A stretch of 64,000 bases of DNA, from positions 1,178,001 through 1,242,000 of the forward strand of contig OZ038313.1 in the NCBI GenBank assembly GCA_964035775.1. The letters are read 5' to 3'. The stretch is from Osedax frankpressi (Eukaryota; Annelida; Polychaeta; Sabellida; Siboglinidae). The notes beneath the pieces are model-generated. The model did not search any database. It was not told the DNA's origin and saw only the letters and a list, made by a program, of their open reading frames with translations. A program made the position numbers and the translations under genes. Below, in pieces: positions 47,279 to 61,800 of this stretch. The stretch's first letter is position 1; every line of letters begins with the position of its first letter.

Positions 47279-48721
47279 CCCTTATTGCGTCAAAGGACCG
47301 GGGAGGATCCCTAGCGAAATAACCGAAGGATCGGAACGGATCGCAAATCAATTAAATACTTAATTACTTAAAATAAATTATTAAATTATATTAATATAAT
47401 TCCAAAATATACATTTTATAGATAACAATCTAATGTATCATATTATATTAAAATAACAAACAGTTTATATGTTAATTTATTTAAATATTTAACCATATAT
47501 TAAAAAAAATAATAATAAATTAAGCTTAATAATTTTTATTCAATTAGGATTTAATAAAACATATATTTTATAATGTATAACATATATATATATATACTTA
47601 AAATTTTCGATATATGCTTGTTTATTAGAATAAGTTTATTGTTGGGTATAAAAATTAATGAAAAATAGTCCATATTGTTAATAAATGATGATTTAAACCC
47701 CAAAAAAATAAGAAAATATTTTTTTAAAATGGTGGGAAAATGTGATCTATAAAGTTACTTATGTTGAACAAAAAATAATTACATATATCATTATAAAACT
47801 TATTAATTATATTAAAATAGTGAAATGTTATGAATAAAATGCATTAATACATATGAAAATAGTGCTTGAATTTTAATAAAGACGATACAAACAAAGAGAG
47901 CGTCATTACGTTTTTAATTTTTTAATATGTCAACTTTTTCTATACCTCAAGACTTTTCTAATGATCAAGGTGATTTATCATCAGATGATTCTTTGGGTGA
48001 ATTCTGGCCCAATTTTTGTATACATATATTCCTAAATTATATATTTAATTATTATTTTCTTAGAATTTTATATTAAAATTTTTTTTTTTTAAATAGTTTA
48101 CATGAATATAATTAATTATTATTTTATTTTAACATTAAATATATAATATATTAGTTTGTAGTAGTTAAATATCTTTAATATGAGTTTTAGTTTTATATAA
48201 GAAATGTTCATGGTTCATGAGTTATGATAAATTAAATAATCCATACTAAATTAAATTTAGAAATGAATATTTAAAAAAATGTAATCGTAAATCGGACGTA
48301 ATATACGTAATAATATACGGTGCCGTTTATATAACATAACTTTTTATATATTAATTATTTTAATTAAATTTAAAATCTATTATAAAGATTATTATATTAT
48401 CTATTACTTTTACGAGATATGTATATACTTTAATTGAATATAAATATTAGTAAAATAATATTATGTAAATTTAACCAAATAATTAAAAAAAATAATTTTA
48501 CATACTCTTGATATATTTGAAATTAATTGATTTTAATTATAAAATATACTATGTCATGTATATTTATGTTTTATTTAATATTCTTGTTACTTTTATATTC
48601 ATTATATTAGTATGATCCGAGTTATGAGCTATTTTATTGACCATAGTAAAAAAATAAAAAACATGTAAAATCTAGTGATTCCGATCAGCATGTAACGCAA
48701 AAGTTATTGACGCTAAAAGGG
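47279..48721. mobile_element. piggyBac-type DNA transposon, non-autonomous
   Basis: The element is 1443 bp and is flanked by TTAA at 47275-47278 and 48722-48725. It begins CCCTTATTGCGTCAA and ends with the inverse of CCCTTTTAGCGTCAA (13 of 15 terminal bases match). TTAA duplication and CCC...GGG ends define the piggyBac superfamily. Unit 1 has the empty site, a single TTAA at 7506-7509 in otherwise identical flanks, so the insertion followed duplication. Inside, 47927-48076 is a 49-codon frame beginning MSTFSIPQDFSNDQGDLSSD, acidic like piggyBac transposase N-termini. The rest is AT-rich with no catalytic domain visible. It probably moved with enzyme supplied from elsewhere. Confidence 0.9.
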
Positions 48722-51700
48722 TTAATAATATTAATATATAATATATAATATAGTAAAACCCAAATTAAAGAGAATATACTATACTATTAAAACTTGTGTC
48801 TTTTAAATTATTTATATATAATGAATACCTTGTTAACTACTGACCGAATACCTTCTACATCACAACGTCCCACCCAATAATTCAAAATACTTATCCGTAT
48901 ATGTAACCATCATGTTAACAAAATACTATATTATTGATATATAAAAAATAAATTTTGTATAAATTAATGTATTCAATTATATATCGTTTATAAATATTAA
49001 TTAGTGAATATCAGTCATCAAACATAGACTATGTCTGAAAAAATACTTACACATATATATCATCATTCCAAAATACTTGCGAAAATTAATTATAACAATA
49101 ATGTTATCTTTGATAATAGAACATTTTGAATATTTTGGGTTACCTGTAAATTACCGGTGATCTTAGATTCAAACATATAATGTTTGCATCTACAAATGTA
49201 AAATTGTGCTTAATATTGTTATTAATATTTAAAAAAATCCTTATTTTCCTGTTTACAATAACATATTTATTTCCTTATCGTCTACAAATTATTGCAATTA
49301 TTAAATTTTAAAACTCTATTCTCTAATCTTCAAGGTAAGATATTTAGTAATATATTATACTAAAATGATTATAAAATAAATTACGACTTGTTATCCGATT
49401 TATTAACTACAACTGAATTCAAATACTATGTGAAACTGGTTTATTTATATATAACAATTTATTATTATATATAGATTCGAATACTACGAAATGATTTTTA
49501 CCATATACATAGATCACACGTAGATCATACCAACAAGTAGTTAATATTGGTTTTAGTTAATTTAAGATGTCCACTGGCTTCTAAATAGAAAACTCCAAAA
49601 TTTGTGTTTTAACTATTTTCAAATATTATGTATTAGTAACTTGGTTATAACTTATTTTAAATATTCCTAATCCTAACCTATTAATGATATAAATGTATTC
49701 ATCATATTAAAAAGAGCTTGAAAAAGCATAAGGTATAAAGCATAAAGTATTTTTAATATTTAAATATGAATATATAAACGTAAATTTATTAATGTTTTTC
49801 CAAATGATCAGAATTAAACTTCGGCCATTTTTAATTGATTAAAATAAATAATATTAAAATTGAAATATTTGAAGATGTTTATTCTTTGTAAACTTGATTA
49901 TTTTTAATATGTATTACAGTATATATCTATTACATATAAATAAATACACATATAGATTATTTTAAAATTATAATTGCTAATATAGAATTGAATAATATTT
50001 ATATGAAATAACTAATATATTGTTTTATAATGAACACAACATTTTCTATTTAAAAAATATTTATCAATATATAAATATATTACGAATAAATAGCAATACT
50101 ATATTTAATATATATTAATACCTATTGAATGAATGTATATTTATTATAATTAATTGATTTTTTAAATTAATTTATTCTTATATTTTTTCTTATTTGCATT
50201 CTAATTTTTCCATATTTATTAATAATTTATCTAATAAATAAATAACAATACATTTGTTGTTCTTCATCATTTATATATCCAAACATAAAAAGTGATTGAT
50301 ATATCTATAATACCATAATAATAATATAACAATATTTAAATATTGGTAATTGTTGTCAAATTCTTTTTTGTGCCAATTCTACTCTGAAAACCTTGTTCCA
50401 TAATAGTTGATATATATTATTCCTTTTTAAGATCTTATCAGATCTTATCTTTCCTTCCTCTGGATGTAAGCATTATTAAAATAATCACAAAAAATCACTG
50501 CTTTTTTTGACTATAATTCATATAATAAAACCAGAATTAAATCCTGTTTAGAAATCATTCAATATCATCTCTGGTCATTTTTTCAAATCCTAATAATAAT
50601 ATAAATTTAGATTCACTCCTATATCATGTCTGGATATAGTTGATCATTTTACAGATGGGGATTATATTGTAATATTAAATTCCATTTTACATAAAATTTA
50701 TATTTTTGCATTTCACATATAATCATTATATAATAGTTTACAAATTTTATGAAATAAATATTAGTTTTAAATAATATCTGAGTTCATTTAAATGATCACC
50801 AGTAAATATTTGACTGTTGGTTATTATAAAATAGAAGAAATTGATTCCCAAAGAAATAAATAGAACAATTTCCTGTTATATAACCTTTTATAAATATATA
50901 TCAATTATATTATTAAAATTAGAAAACCAGCATACATTATGCTACAATATAATATTAAACAATTTGCTTTCCTTTATTTTGTTCAATTAACATTTTGTAA
51001 CTATTTCATTCCAGCTATAAATCACACAATAAAAAAGTTTTTATTTTTAATGCAGAGGAATATTATCCAATGATTTAACTTTGAAAGTTAAATTCAAATT
51101 CTATCAAGTTTATGTGTCTATATATTCTGTTTTATAATAATATTGATATATAATTACTAAATTATAGGTTAATCGGTGATTATATAATATGTATATACAT
51201 TAGTACATAGATAATTTTTACGTAAATATACCTCAGATATGGGTAAAATTAAAGATAATTGTACATTGGAGTGGATGGAAAATAGATTTGTTTTGAATTT
51301 TCTTTTCATATATTTTTACAAATATTTTGTTTCCTCCAATGATTTTAAGTTTAACAGAGACTTGATAGAACATTTTAACATTGAGTAGATAAGAACAAAT
51401 TTTAACAATTTTTTGCACATAGAAATAATTGTCTTACATATACCATTTTTAAATATGTCATAAATGGGCTAAATACTGTATAATAATAATTAAAAAAATA
51501 TTAATTTAACATTTCTACCGCCTAGAAGTATATTTCTAGGAATATATTTTTAAAATTAATAAAAAAATATATACCAAATTAATAATATCTATAATGTTTT
51601 ATTGTATGTATCATATATCTATATCATATTCGATAACATTTATTTATATTGGTTTAAAACATATATTTCATGCCTTCATTATATTATTTATGATAATTTG

Positions 51701-51866
51701 ATTATTTATTCTAATTTTAAACTAATAATTTTACACCAATTTATTTTTAAAAAAATTAATTAATATTACATTTTTATAACAAAATCAGCAGTATCTGCGA
51801 TCTCTTTTGTATACACTTATAAATGCAGTCAACGTATTACTACTTATAGTAGTTGATATAAATATA

Positions 51867-52004
51867 TTTTAAAATCTATAAATCTCATAGCTTCATTCAG
51901 CTCACGAGTCAAAAGTAAAATGAAGCATTTTACAATTTTAAAATCTATAAATCTCATAGCTTCATTCAGCTCACGAGTCAAAAGGAAAATGAAGCATTTT
52001 ACAA
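51867..52004. repeat. 69-bp tandem duplication specific to unit 3
   Basis: Two adjacent copies of a 69-base segment beginning TTTTAAAATCTATAAATCTC and containing CATTCAGCTCACGAGTCAAAA. Units 1 and 2 have one copy. Confidence 0.9.
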
Positions 52005-53143
52005 TTTTAAAATTTAAACAAACTTCTTTAACACATGAAATAAATATTAATAATTTAATTTCCATTTAAAATATTATTAAAACATTTAAAAAAAATCCTT
52101 TACCAATATTATGTTTTATTATATAATATCTTTATATTATTTTATATAAACATTTGTATTATGACTAACTATCTACTCTATTGTACATGTGTAATATCAC
52201 ATTAACTATTAATAGTGTGTATATAATATACATATTAATGTTGCAGTACATTTAACACTCTATAGGATTATACATCTGATGTAATGATAGTATTATTGAG
52301 TTTATATTTGTATTTAACTTATTTAAGTTATTGTAATATAACAAAATTAAGCAGTGTTAAATATTCATATTTATGTAAAAATTAATGTTTATATCATGAA
52401 AGTATATTTTATTAAATATATAGGTTTTATGATTAAAAATTATATTAGAATCATTTGTTAACTAAATTAAAAAATAATATTTTAAATTAATATTTTAGAA
52501 AATATATTGGCATGTAAGGTTATTCCATTATGCTTGTTTTGTTGTTTATTGAACAATTATTAGTCATAATTATAATATATATATTATAAATGAAATCTTC
52601 TTATATAGTTATATAAATTCATGTATATAGTTTTATTAAAACTAATCATATTTACAGAAATATTAAAGCTAAATAATAAGGAAAATAAAAATCTAATAAA
52701 AATAATTATATTAATCCACCAAATACAAAATCTGATACATTAAACATTTAACTTCTGAACAATTAATTCTCTAGAAGTTATAACCTAATTATAAAAATTG
52801 TTGAGATTGTAAAAAATCATTATATAGTTTAGATAATTATATTTCTTTAGAACTCTGGTAGCACTGGTAAAGAACAAAATATGTATCAATTATTATATAT
52901 TAGAAACTTGATTGCTTACTTAAGTGTATACTGTATGTACAAATAATTAAATTACCTGAAATCACTAGACCATAACATTAGATTGACAGTCAGTAACACC
53001 ACTACAAATATTGCTATAATATTGTACGACTTCTTAAATCTTAAATTTTATTGAATAACTTTTTAAATATATATTTTTTTAGATATAAATAATAAAGTAA
53101 AAATCATCTATAAAATTCAACTTATTAAATCATTATTTTTAGA

Positions 53144-55780
53144 ATGAATACCGAAGCAAAGAATATACTTGAAACTTTAAAATCTATGCAGCAAGAAGGT
53201 ATTCTGACAGATTTCACTATAGAAAATAATAGAGAATCTATCGAGGTTTTAATCTATCACATTACTCATATCTAGGTAGTCTGGATATTTTATTCTATTT
53301 TTTAACTATAAACTTTAGCCCAGTAAATTTAATAACACTGCCAGCAAAATAATATAATATAATAGATGTTTTCTAATGTCCTGTTCAATTTGTATATATA
53401 TATATATTTAATTCTTTGTATGATATAAACTATAGAGAATATAACACATGTATAATATTTATATAGTTTAGTATTCATTCCATGGTAATAATGCAATAAA
53501 GTAATTTCTATATACATTTACATTACCTAAACAATGAAAACCAGAGTTTTAAATAGAATACATTCCTAAGATCAAAGTTTAGTTACTCAGTAATTTAAAT
53601 GTGATATGAAGTGAAGATAATATCAACACTGTATCATATCATATATATTTAGACAACTGGATGAATTCATGTATTATATCACATCTTATAGTATATTATA
53701 TAACATTACATTATAATAAGTAATGTAATAATATATTAAATAAACATAGGAATGATTTATATGTTTAACACTTACACTTTATAAGATTAATACTATCTAG
53801 TCCTTTAGGTTACTAGTAAAGTATTTACATTAGGTTTATAATGAGTTAATAATTAATAATTGTTTTTAATAATTATATTTATTGTAAATTATTTATTAAC
53901 CATATAAGGAACTATTATTTATTGATCTAACTTCTATTACATCATATAAACAGGTTCACAGAAATGTGTTGGCTGCTAGCAGTCAATACTTTAAAACTAT
54001 GTTTCTCACAAAGATGAAGGAGTCTGCTGAACAAAGAGTAACATTAGATTACAATAAAGACATGTTCCAGCTTGTCTTAGACTACTTCTATTCTGGAGAA
54101 ATCCACATTAATAAAGATAACTTTGCTGGTGTTATGGAAATCTCACATTATTTACAGGTTTAATATTCACTCGTTAAGGAATGCATTGTATTTAATAAAA
54201 TCTAACAATAACTCATTATCTTTCTTTAAATTACTTAATTATTAAATTATAACTTTAGAATATATTATTAACATTTTTATTATCTATTTAACTTTTATTA
54301 AATTATTAAACATTAATATTTAAGAATATGACAATTAACACTTTATTTAATACTAAAGATAAAAGCAGTAGTGTAATATTTAATAAATATCAAGTTAACT
54401 AATTAATGATCTATTCTGATATAAATTGATATTTGCATACAACTAACACTACAATTAATGTGAATGCAGGTAGATGCTATAGTAAAGAGATGCAATGAAT
54501 TCATTTGCGAATATCTACCAACGAACCCCTCGTCTTCTTTGCTGGAGTATATTTACACTTATGAGATGGGGATATCTCCAGAAGAGATTCTTCTGAAAGT
54601 AAAGTCTCAGCTAGAGTCTGTGTACACAGAAACTCTAGAGAAGTATGTGTTTCTGCGGACTACATTTACACAATTATTAACTATAATAAGTAATAGAGAA
54701 TTAAATGCTAGGGATGAGTACGCTATAGTAAAGTGTGTAGTAATGTGGGTACTATATGATGTAGAAGATAGACTAACGCATGCCAACTCATTGTTAGAAC
54801 TTATAGATTGTGGTCAGTGTAGTAAAAGTATGATGTTAGAAAATAAATCTATTAATACAAGTGTTCCATTGTTAGACAAACTCCTACAACAATTACACAT
54901 AAAAATCTCAATTTTAAATGATAACTGTACCAAGGGTTTAATTAGACATTACGGGTTAGAGAGAATCAATGCTATAGAAGTGCCTAGAGAAGTGCCTGGA
55001 GCCATTAAGTCTAGTTCTAAGTCTCTATGCCATGTGTCAGAAGATGGCATATACAACTCTGCCACTAAAGAGAGACTAGTGCAATATAACTTTGGTGCAG
55101 TTAATTATGTAATCTATACAACTAAACAATTATTATTCATCTTCTCATTTAGTGAAGGTAAAATGTATAAATATAACAATGCCACTAAAGAAGTAGTTGT
55201 GTGTAGTGACCCAACAAACTATTACTTTGACTGGTCACCAACTGTTAATGAAACATCAGATGGTAGATTAGTTGTTATTGGAGGCATAAGGAGTAATGGG
55301 AGCTATAGTAATGAAGTGAGATATTATGACATAGCTAATGACTCATGGAGTAAAGGTCAAAGTTTACCTTATGATGTAGGTCATCATACAACTGTAGTAG
55401 ATGGAGATGACATTTATGTTATTGGTAGTTATAATGTTAATAAAGTAATACGTTATAGGAATGGCAGATGGCATACATTATCTCCTTTATTAAACAATAG
55501 ACGTTGTCATATAGCTATGTTAGATGATAACTGTATTTATGTATATGGAGGTAATAGAACCGACTGTGAATGTTATGACATCTCTACTGACCAGTGGTCA
55601 GTTGTTGATAATGCTGTATACAAAAGTATTAACTATAATAATTCTATTATTGATGTAAACAAACGTTTATTGTACACACGTGAAGGTGATAATGTATATT
55701 CTATTTCATTAGACAATAACATTAAATCTTTAGTATATGAAAATGTATCTTGTCGTCGTTTAGTCCTAATGCATGTGTGA
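53144..55780 (+). CDS. BTB-BACK-kelch protein (KLHL-type), copy 3
   Basis: Exons are 53144-53245, 53954-54157 and 54470-55780, with the same splice phases and 538-residue design as copies 1 and 2. The first exon differs by one replacement (LETLKS for LENLKS). BTB and BACK are otherwise nearly identical. The kelch region carries its own set of loop residues (GGIRSNG, DVGHHT, GSYNVNK, NGRWHT, NNRRCH, GGNRTD). One blade has GS in place of the usual kelch GG pair (VIGSYNV), which may alter that blade. The frame and splice sites are intact. It is expected to serve as a CUL3 adaptor with its own target range. Confidence 0.93.
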
Positions 55781-55805
55781 GTTATTATTATTATCTAATT
55801 GTGTC

Positions 55806-55811
55806 AATAAA
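55806..55811 (+). promoter_or_regulatory. Polyadenylation signal of kelch gene 3
   Basis: AATAAA shortly after the stop, in the same context as the other two copies. Confidence 0.65.
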
Positions 55812-58800
55812 TAATAAACTTTACTTCAATTGTTCTTTCTTACACTTTATATAAAATTCCTTTAGCATTGTTTTGTAATGCAATAATTTAATAAAATTCT
55901 CATCTGCATAATTTAATTAATTAAATAAAGTTTTTATTCTAAAAAAAGAGTTGTTATGTAAGTTTCAAATTAATTTAAATATAAATATTATTGTATAAAT
56001 TCTAAATTGCCCAATTAAATAATATTATTGATCTATTTTTATGTTATATTCCTTAATTTTGTTTTAAAAAAAAGATAAATAGTCTGAATTTTATTAATTA
56101 TTCTGATAATTAATTTACTACACATAATTTGAAATATACATACTATTAAATGTAATAATCTGACCAATCACAGTAAAGAAACATATCCCTAGATTAAAAG
56201 TAAATAAATAAAAGTTATTTCATTCATAAATGTATTGCATTATTAGATGTGATATGAATTTTATATTACATAAGAAAGTGTCCATATAACATTGGATGTT
56301 TAATTATTACTGTTACATATAATGAGTTAAACTTATATTTAACACAATACATATTGATACAAATAATATTGTAATATATATACAAATAATATCTATTCTA
56401 ATAAATGATATTAAGAGTATGCATTTAAATACACTGCAGTGTATTTTGATATAACTAAGATTAACTAATATCTCTGAATATTCATCTCTACAGTTATAAA
56501 TTATAGTTAAGTATATCTGAATGTTGTATTAAATAGATAATTGCAATTGTCATTTCATCGTATGAAGCAAGCAGTAGTTTATAAAAAGATGATTGTATAT
56601 TCTTTTGTTATTTCCTATCAAATATAAATTAATTCATATTATTATGTTAGTTATTAAATATATAGTAAATATATATCCTAATGTTAAGATATTTTACTAC
56701 GTTATAGATCAAGCGGAGACCATTTGACACATTCTAATTTGTCTGTTATATCCTTTGTATAGCTTAACGGATACTTTATTTGCTAAGTTGATGTAGACCT
56801 CTTTACTTAGGTCTTCGTCATTATCAAGTGACATCTCCTCGACGTGCGGAGTTCTTCCCATTGTTATATTACATTAACCATTGTTTCCTTCGACAGCATT
56901 CGGTAGAGTAGGATCCTAGTGAGAGGCAGATCTAGTGGTTTCTACAACAATTACGAGATGGCATATTTTGTTGAGTCCGTTATGTAGTTATCTTCTCTTT
57001 AATTGAATTTACATGTTTTACATTTACTTTATTATCTCTTAACAAGACGAGAAAATATGTGTTAGTTGAGCATTATCTGACTTTTTGGATGTCCTGAGGA
57101 TACATATATTACAACCCCTCCGACGTAGCCAACACATCGTGAGGTTGACTTAATCTCAGTAGATTTGTCGGAGTATGTTGTAAAATAAGATTTACATTCA
57201 TATCCGAAGGAATGAGCTTATAAGTACAGGACTTCATTGTCTTAGTCAAAGGCGGGATGTTGGATGTTGTCTATCGTGGGACGTTAACGGCTAGCTATTG
57301 CTCGTGTACTTTATGTGTGTAGTGTGGGTTTAAAACGCAGGGGCTACGGAGTTAATAATAAAGCTAGTTATATATGCAAGTTTAGTTGCGCGACACGACA
57401 TTTACGTGTAAAGTTAATAAGTGATAATGTACAGATAACGGCCAAGTGTATATCAACATATCACGAGATGTGTGATCATGCGTGACGGTAATTTAGATGA
57501 CGTAATCAGTCTGTAAGATACACACGCATTCTACAGAAATATAATATATATTTCAACGCATCTCATATATTATATTAACAGACGTTCTTTAAATGTTCTT
57601 CTTGCCAAGAGAACCAAACATTTGAAGTGTTTACTATCCCAGTTCTTTACGACACAGAAATATATTATTATAAATTATCAATATTTGATTTTGTAATTAT
57701 TATAAATATGAACTATTGTATTCAATATATCATCTATTTTACTATATTATAGTTATATATTTAGTAATACCATATTAATAAAAACTATAAATAATATATT
57801 TATTAATATTTTCACTAAAACATGTAGGTATTATGTAAAATTTGCTACAATATATGATATAATCATTCATAATTTTAAGAATAAACAGAATGCAGTTTAA
57901 TTATAACTTCAAATGATATTTAAATATATTACTTTTATTTTTTATAAATATCAATACAAAAAAGTAGATTATATTTATTAATTAGTGAAGTAATTATAAA
58001 TATATTTAGTTCAATTATTAGTAAATAGAATTAACTATTAGCAATATAACTTACATCGACGTTAAGAATATATATTATATTGTTTAATAAGAAAGTTTAC
58101 AATTTAAAAATATGTTTGCATAGTGGTTACTGGTTCATACGGCAGATGAGAAGATGGTATTCATTATTTAGGTTGAGCCGAGTGTATACGAGACTTGAAT
58201 CCTTCATTGCGTTTACAGTGTCCCTGTTCAATCATCCAGTACGACGTGCCAAGAATGGTTCAACGGATAAGGCAAAATGCCAAGTGTTGATGTCATGGGC
58301 GAGTTGTCATATGATACTTCCAGTATTAAAATAAGAAATAAAGCCTGCATTAGATTATATTAACCACCTACGTAACTAACTGAAAACATATAACTTACCA
58401 AACTATTTAAAATATCTATATTTATATTAATTTCATATTTTATTATTATTGTCATTAATAAATACAATATTAAATAATAGATTTTGTAGTTATTTAATAT
58501 ATACATTATTATCATCCATATTCACTTACATGGGAATGCATATTAAAAATAAACAAAGAAAAATATTGATTTAAATAATGTTTTATTGTAAAATGATTTT
58601 AAAATTAATTTATTTATTTGAAAATTATATAAAAATAATATCATCGCAAAATTATGAATTAATTAAATAACCTTAAATATGGCGTGTAAATCACAAATAT
58701 ACAAATATCAAGAACAATGTAATATAGTAAAAGTAAACATATAAAACAAAAAAGTAAAAATGTCATATCAAGTTATATTTGTAACAAAGAGATTTCATGA

Positions 58801-58855
58801 TTTGCATTGCAACCAAATATAATATTAGTTTAGTTTAAGAGTTATAACTTGGCTG
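55812..58855. other. Spacer between kelch gene 3 and SUN gene copy
   Basis: Collinear with 28772-31788. It contains the less AT-rich block (about 56690-57650), the second copy of the small minus-strand frame, and the 84-codon plus-strand frame at 58080-58334 with one replacement relative to unit 2. A 27-base insertion lies just beyond the SUN stop codon at about 58829-58855. No recognised gene. Confidence 0.5.
56709..56861 (-). CDS. Small conserved open frame of unknown function, copy 2 of 2
   Basis: Counterpart of 29669-29821. It reads MGRTPHVEEMSLDNDEDLSK at its start, with two Glu in place of Lys. The reading frame is kept, but no domain is recognised. Confidence 0.25.
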   Translation of the reverse strand: MGRTPHVEEMSLDNDEDLSKEVYINLANKVSVKLYKGYNRQIRMCQMVSA

Positions 58856-61800
58856 TTACTTAACTGGTTTACCATGAACTCTGAACCTATATAAACATGT
58901 ATATTTCTTATTTCCATGGTTACTAAGTATATTTAATTCAATAATACGATATAATCCGATGTTTTCCTGCTGAAAGTATTTGTTAATAATTAATTTGTAA
59001 TATTTTTTTGAGATTTCAAATTATTAAAATACAAATTTTAAATGTTATAGTTTTTATAGCTATAAAAATTGTTTTGTTTAATTAAATGGGATATGTTTAA
59101 CTAATCATAGTTATACTTAATATAGTTATAGCTTTAATAATAATAAAGATATAATTGATAAATATAAACTTATTGCAGTTGAGAATAGAAATAAAATGTT
59201 ATTATTTATAATTATAAACTAATGTAGATGTTGATAATTATAATATAATCACAAATATTGATAATTATAATGTAATACCATTATTGAAATTTAAATCGAT
59301 TTTTTCATATACTAACTTCAATATAAAAAGTCTGAATTGGCGTTGAATCGTGTACATATTGAAACTCACCCAGCGTCACTGGAGATTCATCAAATTCACT
59401 CTGCAGGCCCTGTTTTATTGCAGTTCTTAAGTAATTTTATGTAAGAATGAAGCACGGATAAATAGACAAAATATAGTAAATATATTATATTACACAATAA
59501 TACAATAATACTATTCCGTTCTAGATTGTCAAAAATTCATTGATATCTATGCATTGCAAAGTTGTAAATGATTATTATTACTTTTATTTGAATTTCTAAA
59601 CTTTACAATAAAAGATCTAGATTAAATGATATCCACAATCGATATCAATTGTAAATTATCTAATATATTAAATCTAGGTTATTCAATTTAAGTTTGTTAA
59701 AATATTTGAAAAATAGCAATATCATTGAAAACAATGATATATAAATTACATATCTAACTCATTAAAAAGTTATCTACTCTATTAAATAATATACATAATC
59801 AACTAATATATTACTATTCATTTCAATATTCAGTCAAATTGCTTTAAACAAACAGATGGGATGAGCTTTATAAATATAAATTAGGAATTTTTCTAGTTTG
59901 AAAAATCTTAATATAGAAGGGAAATTATAGGGAAAAATGATATTAGCATTACTTTAATATAATTTACTATACATCGCTTACCAAGATTTTAAAATCTTTG
60001 GGAGCACTGTCAATATGTCCGTCAAGCGTCAGTGCAGCCGGCACGTGGTCAATGGTGACGGCAGTCACGCGGATGGGAATGGTCAGCAATACGGCGAGAT
60101 GACCGCTGCTACCCACGAATGGCCAACAATTGCCTATGTTAGTCTGCGACTGTTAAGGGAAGACAGCAGTCGTCAAAAATAATTTTAAAATTATTTACTC
60201 ATTCTTTTTATATTCTATTTAGATTTATTTATTATTATTTATATTGTTGTGTAATTTCAGATCAAACAAATAATATAAATTAAAGTTTTTATAAGGAGTA
60301 AGAAATCAAATTATTTATAAACTAATATATTATTTTTTTTATTATTATAAAATCTATATATAATTAATTTCCTAATTTTAAAAACCTAATTATCCATTGA
60401 AATATTTAGCTATTAAATAACTTACTATTATTATTATCACTTTATGAACAATCAATAAAATAATTCCTTCTATTTTAATTATTTATTATTTCATTGATTA
60501 GTTTTCGAAGTTTAGAGATATATTATATTAGATATTTTGAAATTATTATGTACAATATTTATACAACAAGAGTATAAACAAAAACAGATCAAAACTGTGA
60601 TAAGGAACATTTCTCTATTGGCTGTATATATATATATATATATAAAGTACATAGTATACATATATATTCAATTACAATACATTTATTTTAAATATTATTA
60701 TTATTCCGAGTATAATCATAGATTTGGATTAGGGTAAATAGTGCATCTCAATTGTTCACTTGTATGTCCTCTTGTATGTCCTCTTGTATGTCATCTTGTA
60801 TGTCCTCTTGTATGTTCACTTATATGTCCTCTTGTATGTCCTCTTGTATGTTCACTTGTATGTTCACTTGTATGTCCTCTTATATGTCCTCTTGTATGTC
60901 CTCTTGTATGTCCTCTTGTATGTTCACTTGTATGTTCACTTGTATGTTCACTTGTATGTTCACTTGTATGTCCTCTTGTATGTCCTCTTGTATGTTCACT
61001 TGTATGTTCACTTGTATGTTCACTTATATGTCCTCTTGTATGTCTTCTTGTATGTTCACTTGTATGTTCACTTGTATGTTCACTTGTATGTTCACTTATA
61101 TGTCCTCTTGTATGTCCTCTTGTATGTCCTCTTGTATGTTCACTTATATGTTCACTTGTATGTTCACTTGTATGTTCACTTGTATGTCCTCTTGTATGTT
61201 CACTTGTATGTCCTCTTGTATGTCCTATTGTATGTTCTCTTGTATGTTCACTTGTATGTTCACTTGTATGTCCTCTTGTATATTCACTTATATGTTCACT
61301 TGTATGTTCTCTTGTATGTCTTCTTGTATGTCCTCTTGTATGTTCACTTGTATGTCCTCTTGTATGTTCACTTGTATGTTCACTTGTATGTTCACTTGTA
61401 TGTTCACTTGTATGTTCACTTGTATGTTCACTTGTATGTCCTCTTGTATGTTCACTTGTATGTTCACTTGTATGTTCACTTGTATGTCCTCTTGTATGTT
61501 CACTTGTATGTTCACTTGTATGTTCACTTGTATGTTCACTTGTATGTTCACTTGTATGTTCACTTGTATGTCCTCTTGTATGTTCACTTGTATGTTCACT
61601 TGTATGTCCTCTTGTATGCCCTCTTGTATGTCCTCTTGTATGTCCTCTTGTATGTCCTCTTGTATGTCCTCTTGTATGTCCTCTTGTATGTCCTCTTGTA
61701 TGTCCTCTTGTATGTCCTCTTGTATGTCCTCTTGTATGTCCTCTTGTATGTCCTCTTGTATATTCACTTATATGTTCACTTGTATGTTCACTTATATGTC

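Larger units (their letters stand above)
44972..53143. other. Long AT-rich spacer before kelch gene 3
   Basis: No host exon is supported. It includes the expanded 12-bp array at 46109-46207, a piggyBac-type insertion at 47279-48721 and a 69-bp tandem duplication at 51867-52004. Up to about 45.9 kb it shares diagnostic indels with unit 2, from about 46.4 to 49.8 kb with unit 1, and from about 50.3 kb with unit 2 again. Confidence 0.6.

Noticed and set aside
51844-52065. 73-codon minus-strand frame with an internal 23-residue repeat
   Set aside because: Created by a 69-bp tandem duplication found only in unit 3.
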